Source: an uncultured bacterium (lineage in GTDB: Bacteria > Omnitrophota > Gorgyraeia > Ghiorseimicrobiales > Ghiorseimicrobiaceae). From it: a DNA stretch of 43,966 nucleotides. The notes below the pieces were generated by a model. That model searched no databases and was not told the origin of the DNA. It saw only the letters and a list, made by a program, of their open reading frames with translations. Below are positions 1 to 7,706 of the stretch, in pieces; position 1 is the stretch's first letter, and each line of letters opens with the position of its first letter. The translations under genes and the position numbers were made by a program. The stretch is from NCBI GenBank assembly GCA_913009335.1, contig CAJVXN010000014.1, positions 1 through 43,966 of the forward strand, given 5' to 3'.

Positions 1-1995
1 ACTGGCGCTTCCACTTTCACAACCGCTTCTTCAACCGGCATTGTTAAGTTCGCGGAAATTAATTCCGACACTGGAGCTATTAGTTTTGGCAATGAAAATC
101 TTACTACCACCGGCGATTTATCCGTCGCGAACGCCACTCTTTCCGGCGACTTTGTAGTAACCGGCGACCGTGCGGTATATAGTGGTGATTATAATGGAAG
201 AAGAAATTTAATTCTTTGGGATTCAGCAATTTCTTCTCTTAGTACAACAGGAACAACCCCGGTAACGATTTTAATGCTGGGTGATTCGTGGGTTGAAAAT
301 TCCAGGCATGTTGACGATCTTGCCTCTTGGATGTATGAACAGTATGGCTATGCCGGTGAAGGCTATATTAGCGCGTACAGCACATCTAAGCCTCTTTTTT
401 ATAATTCCGATACACAGACATTTACACCATTAACAACAAGAACTCTTACTGGGTCATGGACAGATAACACCATCGCAACGGATTTTAATGGTATCAACGG
501 GGGTTATGCTGTATCTGCAAACGCATCATCGGGGATGACAATAACAGCTCATGGGACAGACTTTAGTATCCACTATATTAAAGGTCTCGCAACTGGAGCG
601 TTCCAATACAGAGTTGACGGGGGGGCTTGGCAAGCCGTTGATACTGAGAATGCCACAGATTTGCTTGCTGTAGCAACAACCGCATTGACAGGCTTAACTG
701 ATAAATCGCACACAATGGAAATTGACGTGACTACGCAAGACACCAACGGTGTAAGAATCGCGGGAGTAGGAATTAAGAAAGCTGTTGGAGGAGTACGGAT
801 AGCTAACGCGGGGCTTGATGCTCAGCGTACTCAGTATAATGCTGATGTATCAGCTACGGATTTTCAAACAGCTGTCGCGGATATTGATCCTGATCTGGTA
901 ATTATACAGTATGGAGTTAATGACATTTTAGCCGGCAGAACAAAAGCGGAATTTAAAGCAGACGTGCAAACGATAATTACAAGATTAAAAGCGGTTGATC
1001 CTAATGTATCTATTTTGCTTTATACTTTTGCCGACATCCTGGCTGTGGATTTTACGGCAGGAGAGGAATATGTGGAAGCATTAATGGAATTATCCGTATC
1101 TAATAATGTCGGGTTTTTGGATTTGTTCCATACGATTGGAGATTACGCAGATGTCCAGTCTCCGTATGATTTATTCGCGAATCAATATCATTTAGGTTAT
1201 TTAGGCCAAAGAATTTCTGCGGAAAAACTTATTGATTATCTAAAACCTAAATCAATAGAAAAAAATTCTTACGATAGTTTGGTTGTCAATGATACCTATG
1301 CGTATCCGGTTACAACCAATTCATTCTACTCAAAGTATCAGATATTAAAAAACGAAACCTTTGTAGAAAAATTTCAGTCAGGGCACGGATTGTCTACAAC
1401 GGGTACTAATTGCACGGGATCAGACGACACTACTGATTATATAATAGGATCGCAAAGCTATGACGTAACCGCTTCGGCGGGGGCCACCTGTATCGTGTCA
1501 ACAATTAGTATATCAAGTGTAGATATGACCAATGCTTATTTGACACTGTATTTCAAAGCAACGGATTATAGTGATATAAGCTCCATGACTGTTGAAATGA
1601 GCAGCGATGGCTTTACCACCGTATCAAATTACGTTTTTAATGAAGCAATGATAGAAAAATCAGACTTATCTAAAGAGATCATTGAGGTGATAAACCCTCA
1701 AGATGAGGCGATACTTCGCTACCAGGATATGGTAAAAAGAAAAATACAGGAATCAAGGAGATATCCGCCATGGGCTAAAAAGCAAGAATTTGAGGGGATT
1801 AGCTATCTAGCGTTTACCTTGCTATCCAGTGGAATAATTAAAGATATTAGAATTAACCGTTCATCAGGATTTCACATTCTTGATAAAGAGGCAATTTCTA
1901 CGGTTAAAAGGGCTTCTCCGTTCAAGCCGATACCGGAGAAATTTAATCATTCCAGCCTTACAATAGAAGTGGCTCTTGTATTCCAGCTAGAATGA
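1..1995 (+). CDS. Partial secreted SGNH/GDSL hydrolase with C-terminal TonB-like domain
   Basis: The reading frame is open from base 1, so the N-terminus is missing; 664 codons remain. Residues 1-85 are a Thr/Ser/Gly-rich beta-strand repeat stretch of tail-fibre or surface-protein type. An SGNH hydrolase fold starts at MLGDSW (nucleophile Ser96), carries an inserted beta-sandwich-like segment (about residues 140-265), then IQYGVND (Asn307) and an Asp/His pair near DLFANQYH (His397). Such domains deacylate or deacetylate polysaccharides. After a second beta-rich part, residues 560-664 match a TonB C-terminal domain (RRYPPWA, SPFKPIPEKF). The hydrolase call is firm from the motif blocks. The TonB tail on a secreted hydrolase is odd and could be a genuine fusion or an assembly join near 1645. 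Confidence 0.75.
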   Translation, partial: TGASTFTTASSTGIVKFAEINSDTGAISFGNENLTTTGDLSVANATLSGDFVVTGDRAVYSGDYNGRRNLILWDSAISSLSTTGTTPVTILMLGDSWVENSRHVDDLASWMYEQYGYAGEGYISAYSTSKPLFYNSDTQTFTPLTTRTLTGSWTDNTIATDFNGINGGYAVSANASSGMTITAHGTDFSIHYIKGLATGAFQYRVDGGAWQAVDTENATDLLAVATTALTGLTDKSHTMEIDVTTQDTNGVRIAGVGIKKAVGGVRIANAGLDAQRTQYNADVSATDFQTAVADIDPDLVIIQYGVNDILAGRTKAEFKADVQTIITRLKAVDPNVSILLYTFADILAVDFTAGEEYVEALMELSVSNNVGFLDLFHTIGDYADVQSPYDLFANQYHLGYLGQRISAEKLIDYLKPKSIEKNSYDSLVVNDTYAYPVTTNSFYSKYQILKNETFVEKFQSGHGLSTTGTNCTGSDDTTDYIIGSQSYDVTASAGATCIVSTISISSVDMTNAYLTLYFKATDYSDISSMTVEMSSDGFTTVSNYVFNEAMIEKSDLSKEIIEVINPQDEAILRYQDMVKRKIQESRRYPPWAKKQEFEGISYLAFTLLSSGIIKDIRINRSSGFHILDKEAISTVKRASPFKPIPEKFNHSSLTIEVALVFQLE

Positions 1996-2102
1996 TAGAG
2001 AATAATAGATTTCAGGATTAAACTGTCCACATCAACACCTTCAATACGCAGCAGGGTTAATCTCAACGGAGGGGTAAATCTAGAGTTCTAGCAATATTCT
2101 AT

Positions 2103-2135
2103 TTGACAATGATCCAAAAAAGGTGTAAATATAAT
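2103..2135 (+). promoter_or_regulatory. Candidate sigma-70 promoter for the RiPP pair
   Basis: A perfect TTGACA (2103-2108) is followed by a perfect TATAAT (2130-2135), but the spacer is 21 bp, longer than the usual 17. The alternative -10 GTAAAT at 2125-2130 gives a 16-bp spacer. It lies about 45 bp upstream of the small Cys-rich peptide gene. Confidence 0.5.
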
Positions 2136-2180
2136 ATTAAGAAGTATCGCTATGAATTCTAAAAGGAAAGGGATGAAGCG

Positions 2181-2366
2181 ATGGATAAAAAAATAATTAA
2201 AAAAACATTAGCCGGGCTAGGTATTGCTACACTTGTTGCGAGTATGACTCTTACAACTAGCGGCTGTGGAAACGAAAAGCCAAAGGGTTCTTGCGGCGCC
2301 GGTTCATGCGGAAAAAGCACAGATGAGGGTACTTCATCCTGCGGTAAAGGTTCCTGTGGTAAATAA
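2181..2366 (+). CDS. Cys-rich RiPP precursor peptide, SbtA (selenobiotic)-like
   Basis: This 61-residue peptide begins with a Lys-rich, hydrophobic leader (MDKKIIKKTLAGLGIATLVA), as in the SbtA-type targets of radical SAM maturases. The core carries two copies of SCGxGSCGK separated by STDEGTS; each Cys sits in an S-C-G context. An SGC sequence at residues 27-29 looks somewhat like a lipobox, but Thr at -3 is a poor fit. SD AAAGGGATGAAG precedes the ATG. The stop is TAA, so no selenocysteine extension is encoded. The next gene is a radical SAM/SPASM protein of the matching maturase type. The family assignment is from recalled leader similarity, and the final modification is unknown. Confidence 0.75.
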   Translation: MDKKIIKKTLAGLGIATLVASMTLTTSGCGNEKPKGSCGAGSCGKSTDEGTSSCGKGSCGK

Positions 2367-2405
2367 TATAAACTGCGCTTAATATTATTAAGCAAGGTTT
2401 CACTT

Positions 2406-2436
2406 AAACGGCCCGTCAATGTATGGCGGGCCGTTT
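2406..2436 (+). promoter_or_regulatory. Strong hairpin between precursor and maturase genes
   Basis: AAACGGCCCGTC (2406-2417) pairs with GGCGGGCCGTTT (2425-2436) through 12 positions with one G-U pair; the loop is 7 nt. No long T-run follows (only TTTAATTTAT), so it looks like a partial terminator or RNA-processing hairpin. It would favour excess precursor over enzyme. The ATG at 2419 lies in the loop, which argues for the later ATG at 2449 as the maturase start. Confidence 0.6.
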
Positions 2437-2448
2437 AATTTATCGAAT

Positions 2449-4047
2449 ATGAGAACAAAACACCGAAAACATAACATTACAGCTATTTACCCACTGTCGC
2501 GATCAATTACCGGCCGTAACAACTGGCATCATTTCCTAAAATCAAACAATGTAAGCCTAAAGCCTCAATCTTTGCCCGGCAAACTGAATACATATCTCAA
2601 AAAACTAAGATTACCGCAATTTCTGCCGGAACTTGCGAAGCTAGAGTGGTCAATTTATAAAACTTCAACCTTAAATATTAAAACTACTTATAGTAGTGGG
2701 GGGAAATTTCAACTTAATCCTACTCTTGGGATTTCACATCTCAACTGGAAGCTTTCCCCGTTTTTGGGCAAAAAAAAAGCTAACTTCAGGCCAAAAAAAG
2801 GACAAGAATGGATTCTAATATGGAAAGATCCTTGGTCAAAAAAAATAAATATTAAACCGGCATCAGCTAGCCAACTGCTTGCAATTAAGCTAGTAACGGA
2901 TAAGATATCACCGCAAGATGTTGCAAAATCCACAAATTCCGATATCCAGCAAATTGAAGCTGCTTTATCGGCGACACAACGAGCCGGCCTGCTTATTGGG
3001 CCGCGGCCGCGTATCAGGCGCAATCCGTTAATCTTTAATCAGCAGCAGAAAATCTCCGATAAATATATCTTTGCCGATACATTTACCCTGCAATGGCATA
3101 TAACCGGAGCTTGCGATCTACACTGCAAACACTGTTATGACCGCAGCCGACGTTCTCCCCTAACGCTTAAGCAGGGAATCGGAGTATTGGAGAATTTGAA
3201 AAACTTTTGCCGCAAATATAATGTGCATGGACACATATGCTTTACGGGAGGAAACCCCTTTCTTTACCCGCATTTTTTAAAACTTTACGCGGAAGCGAAA
3301 GAACGGGGATTTTCTACATCCATATTAGGCAATCCTACTAACGAGACACACCTTAAAAAAATTATTGATATACAAATGCCGGGATATTTTCAGGTAAGCC
3401 TGGAGGGGCTGGAAAAACACAATAATATCATCCGCGGGCAAAAACATTTTCAAAAAGTCATTAAATTCTTAAAAGTTTTACGAAAGTTACATATATCATC
3501 AGCAGTTATGCTTACTTTGACTGAAGATAACATCGACCAAGTTATTCCGTTGAGCGAAAAATTAAAAAACCGTGCAGATTATTTTACGTTTAACCGTCTT
3601 TCGCAAGTAGGAGAGGGAGCAAAACTTAACCTCCCGGATACTAAAAAATATGCCGCGTTCTTGAAAAAATATGTAACCAGGTCAAAGCAAAACACGATAA
3701 TGGGCTTTAAGGATAATTTGATAAACATAGTGCTGAATAAGAAAAAGATGCCGTGTTTTGACGGATGTACCGGCTACGGATGCGGAGCCGCGTTTAATTT
3801 TCTTACTGTTCTGCCTGACGGAGAGACGCATGCCTGCCGTAAGTTTCCTTCTCCAGTCGGCAATGTTTTAAAGCAAAATATTTCCGAAATATATGAATCA
3901 CGCCTTGCCAGGCGCCATCGAAAAGGCAGCAGCGGTTGTAATAAATGCGTAATCCGCCATATTTGCGGGGGGTGCCTTGCAATCAGTTATAGTCACGGCC
4001 AAAATATATTTAAAGATATCGACCCGTACTGTTTTATTGAACCGTAA
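2449..4047 (+). CDS. Radical SAM/SPASM peptide maturase, SbtM-like
   Basis: The N-terminal about 200 residues carry the YPLSR...NWHHFL and LPQFLPELAKLEWS features I associate with selenobiotic-family (SbtM) maturases. The radical SAM core has CxxxCxxC (CDLHCKHC, Cys222, 226 and 229 counted from the ATG at 2449) that binds the SAM-cleaving 4Fe-4S cluster, followed by TGGNP. The C-terminal SPASM region has about nine cysteines (CFDGCTGYGC, HAC, CNKCVIRHICGGC, DPYC) for auxiliary clusters. It would modify the Cys-rich peptide encoded just upstream. An in-frame ATG at 2419 is possible but sits in a hairpin loop; neither start has a clear SD. The gene ends 4 bp from a convergent gene. Confidence 0.8.
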   Translation: MRTKHRKHNITAIYPLSRSITGRNNWHHFLKSNNVSLKPQSLPGKLNTYLKKLRLPQFLPELAKLEWSIYKTSTLNIKTTYSSGGKFQLNPTLGISHLNWKLSPFLGKKKANFRPKKGQEWILIWKDPWSKKINIKPASASQLLAIKLVTDKISPQDVAKSTNSDIQQIEAALSATQRAGLLIGPRPRIRRNPLIFNQQQKISDKYIFADTFTLQWHITGACDLHCKHCYDRSRRSPLTLKQGIGVLENLKNFCRKYNVHGHICFTGGNPFLYPHFLKLYAEAKERGFSTSILGNPTNETHLKKIIDIQMPGYFQVSLEGLEKHNNIIRGQKHFQKVIKFLKVLRKLHISSAVMLTLTEDNIDQVIPLSEKLKNRADYFTFNRLSQVGEGAKLNLPDTKKYAAFLKKYVTRSKQNTIMGFKDNLINIVLNKKKMPCFDGCTGYGCGAAFNFLTVLPDGETHACRKFPSPVGNVLKQNISEIYESRLARRHRKGSSGCNKCVIRHICGGCLAISYSHGQNIFKDIDPYCFIEP

Positions 4048-4051
4048 TCAG

Positions 4052-4879
4052 CTAATCACGAAATTTAGTAATAATCCCCAGATAATATTTTCCTTCTTTT
4101 TCTTTGCCGTATTTTATGCAGCCATTACCGTAAATACGGCACTTCTTTTTAAACTCAGCAATTGCCAAGTCCTGTTGAACTTCGCCTAAATCCACATTTT
4201 TTAAGATATTCATAATTGACTGAATTCGGAATTTATCCATGCCTTGCGCGTAAATAGAAGAAAGCTGATCGCATCTTCCGCCGTTTTTTATTGTCAACGG
4301 TTCATTGATAAGCAAAAACGGGTATTTTATGCTTGTCCTTAGCCAAAAATCATAATCTTCACAACAAGGAAGAGTCGTATCAAATAAGCCCACTAAATCA
4401 AATAATTTTTCCCTGATTAATACCGTAGACATTCCCACAACACACAAACGCAGGCAAGTATTAAAAATATATCCGCCAGATTTAGCGTGTTTGGGTTTTT
4501 GCTTAAATAATTTATCCTTTTTATACCAATCTTCCTGAGTGTGAGAGATAGGATACTCAGGGTTATTGCGCATTTGAGCAAGTTGCACAGAGAGCTTATC
4601 CTTACTCCAGGAATCATCCGAATCCAGAAACGCGATGAATTCTCCTTTTGCTTCTTTAATCCCCCGGTTGCGAGCAGATGAAGGGCCTAAATTATCCTGC
4701 TTGATATAAATGATTTTGCCATCTATTCTAGAAATAACTTTACTGGTTTCATCAGTTGAGCCATCATCTACAATAATCAATTCAAAATCCCGGAGACTTT
4801 GCAATAATACCGATTCAATTGCTTTTTTAAGAAGTTTTGCACGGTTAAATGTGGGAATTACGACACTTATCTGCGGCAT
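4052..4879 (-). CDS. Family 2 glycosyltransferase
   Basis: This is a 275-residue GT-A fold enzyme. The start is MPQISVVIPTFNR, preceded by AGGA about 7 nt upstream; an in-frame ATG 51 bp further upstream lacks this support. Motifs are VVIPTFNR at the N-terminus, IIVDDGSTD (nucleotide binding), LGPSSARNRGI, and FLDSDDSW, which holds the metal/UDP-sugar-binding DxD. CEDYDFWLR is the usual ED motif of the catalytic-base region. No membrane segment is seen, so it is probably cytosolic and acts on envelope or extracellular glycans. The sugar donor and acceptor cannot be told from sequence. Confidence 0.9.
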   Translation of the reverse strand: MPQISVVIPTFNRAKLLKKAIESVLLQSLRDFELIIVDDGSTDETSKVISRIDGKIIYIKQDNLGPSSARNRGIKEAKGEFIAFLDSDDSWSKDKLSVQLAQMRNNPEYPISHTQEDWYKKDKLFKQKPKHAKSGGYIFNTCLRLCVVGMSTVLIREKLFDLVGLFDTTLPCCEDYDFWLRTSIKYPFLLINEPLTIKNGGRCDQLSSIYAQGMDKFRIQSIMNILKNVDLGEVQQDLAIAEFKKKCRIYGNGCIKYGKEKEGKYYLGIITKFRD

Positions 4880-4934
4880 GTTAAATCCTACCCCGTATAT
4901 TTTATAAAATAAGGAAACGTTAAAAAGCATAAGT

Positions 4935-4963
4935 ATTATAGCAGAATACGCCCCTTTAATAAA
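4935..4963 (-). promoter_or_regulatory. Extended -10 promoter for the GT2 gene
   Basis: On the minus strand, TGCTATAAT gives an extended -10 (TATAAT is the complement of 4935-4940). A weak TTTATT lies 17 bp upstream (4958-4963). It sits about 55 bp upstream of the GT2 ATG. Confidence 0.5.
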
Positions 4964-5033
4964 TAATAGTGTGAATCATTCTCTGCGTCAGAATTATAAT
5001 TGGAGTTAAGCTTAAATCATGGAAATATAACTC

Positions 5034-5062
5034 TTGAGAATAATCAGGTTTTAATGTATACT
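5034..5062 (+). promoter_or_regulatory. Sigma-70-type promoter for the GH65/GT4 operon
   Basis: TTGAGA (5034-5039), a 17-bp spacer and TATACT (5057-5062). The transcript would have a leader of about 280 nt that includes the inverted-repeat element. Confidence 0.5.
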
Positions 5063-5216
5063 TGAAGTTTATGTAAGCAGCAGAAAGAGTAAGAGATGGT
5101 ACAAAATACAAGCAAGATAAGCTGGGAAAACATTAAGAAAACCTAAAAAGATGCTTAAACCAGCATTCGAAGTGCTCTAAAATAAAGCTAACATTATAAA
5201 CACAAAGGAGTTACTT

Positions 5217-5344
5217 GCCCCGTTTAGAGATACGGGAGAAAACTAATAATTTGCTCTATACATCATATGATAAATAAATTAGCTATTTTTTTATATATTA
5301 ATATTAACTTACGTCCGCTTACAGCGGACTATCTCTAACGGGGC
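5217..5344. repeat. MITE-like 128-bp element with terminal inverted repeats
   Basis: The left end GCCCCGTTTAGAGATA (5217-5232) and right end TATCTCTAACGGGGC (5330-5344) are inverted repeats differing by one T. A 7-bp-stem hairpin, GTCCGCT-TAC-AGCGGAC, abuts the right terminus. TTAC occurs on both flanks, although two extra T's separate it from the left terminus. Removing the element joins SD AAGGAG to the GH65 ATG at a normal distance. A second element with the same termini is at 42353-42475. No transposase is encoded inside. Confidence 0.65.
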
Positions 5345-5351
5345 TTACCAA

Positions 5352-7688
5352 ATGAAAGAGTACTACATAAAATTTAAAACAAATTATAGCTGGCTTATCA
5401 AGGAAGAGGGATGGGTAAAATCCCTGCAGGGAGTAAGAGAAGCACAATTTGCCCTAGGAAACGGTTTTATAGGAAGCCGGGCCATACTTGAGGAGATGCC
5501 CCATGATGCAAAAGCCGGTACATATATTGCCGGTTTATATGATAGAATAGGTTCCCAAGTATCTGAGATTGTTAATCTACCTAATCCGTTTAATTTCAAA
5601 ATTACGGTTAACGGTGAAAAACTCGGTGCCATGACCATGGATACGGTTGAACATAAACGAATATTGAATTTAAGACATGGTACACTGTATCGCCATAGCG
5701 TCTTCTCCGATAGTAAAAAGCATAAATATGATTACCAATCTTTAAGGTTTCTTTCTATGTGCGATAAAAATATAGGCGTTATGCAGGTAATATTTACGCC
5801 TCTGGATGCCGGAGTTACCGCAACTATCCAAACTGGAATCGATACAGGAGTATATAATTCCGGGACCGTAACCGAGGGACGCAAGAAGCATTTCCGCATC
5901 AAGGAAGTCGGGCAATTTAATAACGCGGGTTACCTGGCAGTTGAAACATTCAGCAAGCAACATACCATAATATTTCGAAGCGGTTTTTACTATGAAACAA
6001 AAGGCAAGAAAATCCCCGCCGAGGATAATATATTTGAGCTTAAATTACGTAAAAATCAAACTGTTATATTTACCAAAATATTCTATATCAATACGATACC
6101 TAAGCTTTTAGATTTTGAAAAGGAAAAAAAAGCTGCGGAGAAAAAATTCCAAAAAAACTTTAAATCCAGTTTTAGCAATTTAATTAAAAAACATGTAAAC
6201 TCATGGGAAAAGCTCTGGCAGGTAGCTGAAGTCTCTATCTGGGGTGATCCGGAAGTTGAGAAAAATTTCAGATTTAATATTTATCATATGCTGATATGCG
6301 CAAATCAGGATGGCGGAACATCGAGCATAGGCGCAAAGGCCCTAACAGGTGAAGGCTATCGCGGACATATCTTCTGGGATACGGAAATTTATGTCCTACC
6401 GTTTTATCTCTATGTCTTACCGGATGTAGCCAAAAGTATACTGCTTTATCGATACAAAAGACTCGATGCTGCGCGGGAAAACGCCAAGAAATACGGTTAT
6501 AAAGGAGTAATGTTTCCCTGGGAGTCCGCGGGCATAGGTGTAGATGAAACTCCCGGATGGGCCAAAGATTTAGACGGAAAAATAATCAAAATACATACCG
6601 GCAAAGTCGAACACCATATAACCGCAGATGTTGCCTATGCATTCTACCATTATTACAACATAACGAAAGACGAGACTTTCCTAATTGATTATGGGTATGA
6701 GGTACTGTTTGAGACGGCGCGATTTTGGGCATCACGCGTAGAATATAATAAACGCAAGAAAAAATATGAAATAAACTGTGTTATCGGGCCGGATGAGTTT
6801 CATGTTGATATTAATAATAACGCATTTACCAATATAATGGCAAAATGGAACTTGTTAACCGCGTACAAACTTTTTCATCAGTTTAAAAAATGTAATACGC
6901 AATGCTGCAAGCGGCTGATGCAAAAATTGGGAATTACTGACAAAGAAATACATCAATGGAAAAAAATCGCATCGAATATCTACGTCAATATAAATAAGAA
7001 TTTTATCATTGAACAATTTGACGGATACTTTAAAAAACGAAATGTTCGCATTCCGGCAAGAGACGAAAATTATTTACCGATTATCACAGAAAAGCTCACT
7101 CCCAGGGGTTATAGTAAAACTCAGCTTATTAAGCAGGCAGACGTAGTTATGCTTTTACACCTCTTAAACGACGTATTTAACTATAAAACTAAAAAAGCTA
7201 ACTACGACTACTATTTGGACCGTACCCTGCATAAATCCTCACTCAGTCTTTCTATGCATGCTCTTGTATCAAGCGAATTAGGAGATAGGGGTAGAGCTTA
7301 CAGGTTTTTTAACGCTGCCTTGCATACCGACTTAAGTGATATTCACAGAAATACTGCTGATGGTATCCATGCCGCCTGTATGGGTGGAACGTGGCAGGCA
7401 CTGATAAATGGATTTGCCGGCATAAAGATAGAAAGAGGATTCTTATCCATTAATCCAAGGCTTCCTAATACCTGGCGTAAGATTATTTTTACGATAAATT
7501 TTAAGGGCCATCTGATAAAATTGGAACTGAAAAATAATCTGATTAAGATGCAGATCATCACTCAAAAACCCAAAGTCAAAAAAATGAAAGTTAAAATATT
7601 CGATAATTTCTGTGAACTAGGTTTTAATAAAACATATAGTTTTAGGCGTAGAAGACGCGCAAAAGAAATACACGATTTTTATTTGTAA
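5352..7688 (+). CDS. Glycoside hydrolase family 65 disaccharide phosphorylase
   Basis: At 778 residues this has the usual length for GH65 enzymes, which phosphorolyse alpha-linked glucose disaccharides such as maltose, trehalose or kojibiose to beta-glucose-1-phosphate. The N-terminal beta-sandwich domain covers about residues 1-270 (ALGNGFIGSR is typical). The (alpha/alpha)6 barrel holds GEGYRGHIFWDTEIY and GPDEFH, whose Glu482 is the general acid. HKSSLSLS (about 627-634) is the phosphate-binding region. The exact substrate is not resolved. It is followed after 18 bp by a GT4 glycosyltransferase, suggesting a small disaccharide module. Its own SD is separated from the ATG by the inverted-repeat element. 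Confidence 0.9.
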   Translation: MKEYYIKFKTNYSWLIKEEGWVKSLQGVREAQFALGNGFIGSRAILEEMPHDAKAGTYIAGLYDRIGSQVSEIVNLPNPFNFKITVNGEKLGAMTMDTVEHKRILNLRHGTLYRHSVFSDSKKHKYDYQSLRFLSMCDKNIGVMQVIFTPLDAGVTATIQTGIDTGVYNSGTVTEGRKKHFRIKEVGQFNNAGYLAVETFSKQHTIIFRSGFYYETKGKKIPAEDNIFELKLRKNQTVIFTKIFYINTIPKLLDFEKEKKAAEKKFQKNFKSSFSNLIKKHVNSWEKLWQVAEVSIWGDPEVEKNFRFNIYHMLICANQDGGTSSIGAKALTGEGYRGHIFWDTEIYVLPFYLYVLPDVAKSILLYRYKRLDAARENAKKYGYKGVMFPWESAGIGVDETPGWAKDLDGKIIKIHTGKVEHHITADVAYAFYHYYNITKDETFLIDYGYEVLFETARFWASRVEYNKRKKKYEINCVIGPDEFHVDINNNAFTNIMAKWNLLTAYKLFHQFKKCNTQCCKRLMQKLGITDKEIHQWKKIASNIYVNINKNFIIEQFDGYFKKRNVRIPARDENYLPIITEKLTPRGYSKTQLIKQADVVMLLHLLNDVFNYKTKKANYDYYLDRTLHKSSLSLSMHALVSSELGDRGRAYRFFNAALHTDLSDIHRNTADGIHAACMGGTWQALINGFAGIKIERGFLSINPRLPNTWRKIIFTINFKGHLIKLELKNNLIKMQIITQKPKVKKMKVKIFDNFCELGFNKTYSFRRRRRAKEIHDFYL

Positions 7689-7706
7689 AACACATGGGGG
7701 GGTAAC

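Larger units (their letters stand above)
4931..5351. other. 421-bp intergenic region with divergent promoters and a MITE-like element
   Basis: This gap holds the minus-strand GT2 promoter, a plus-strand promoter at 5034-5062, a SD sequence AAGGAG (5205-5210), and a 128-bp inverted-repeat element (5217-5344) directly before the GH65 start codon. No convincing gene is seen; a 16-codon reading frame at 5096 is too short to support. Confidence 0.6.

Noticed and set aside
2181-2366. Selenocysteine in the precursor peptide
   Set aside because: The frame ends in TAA and contains no internal TGA.
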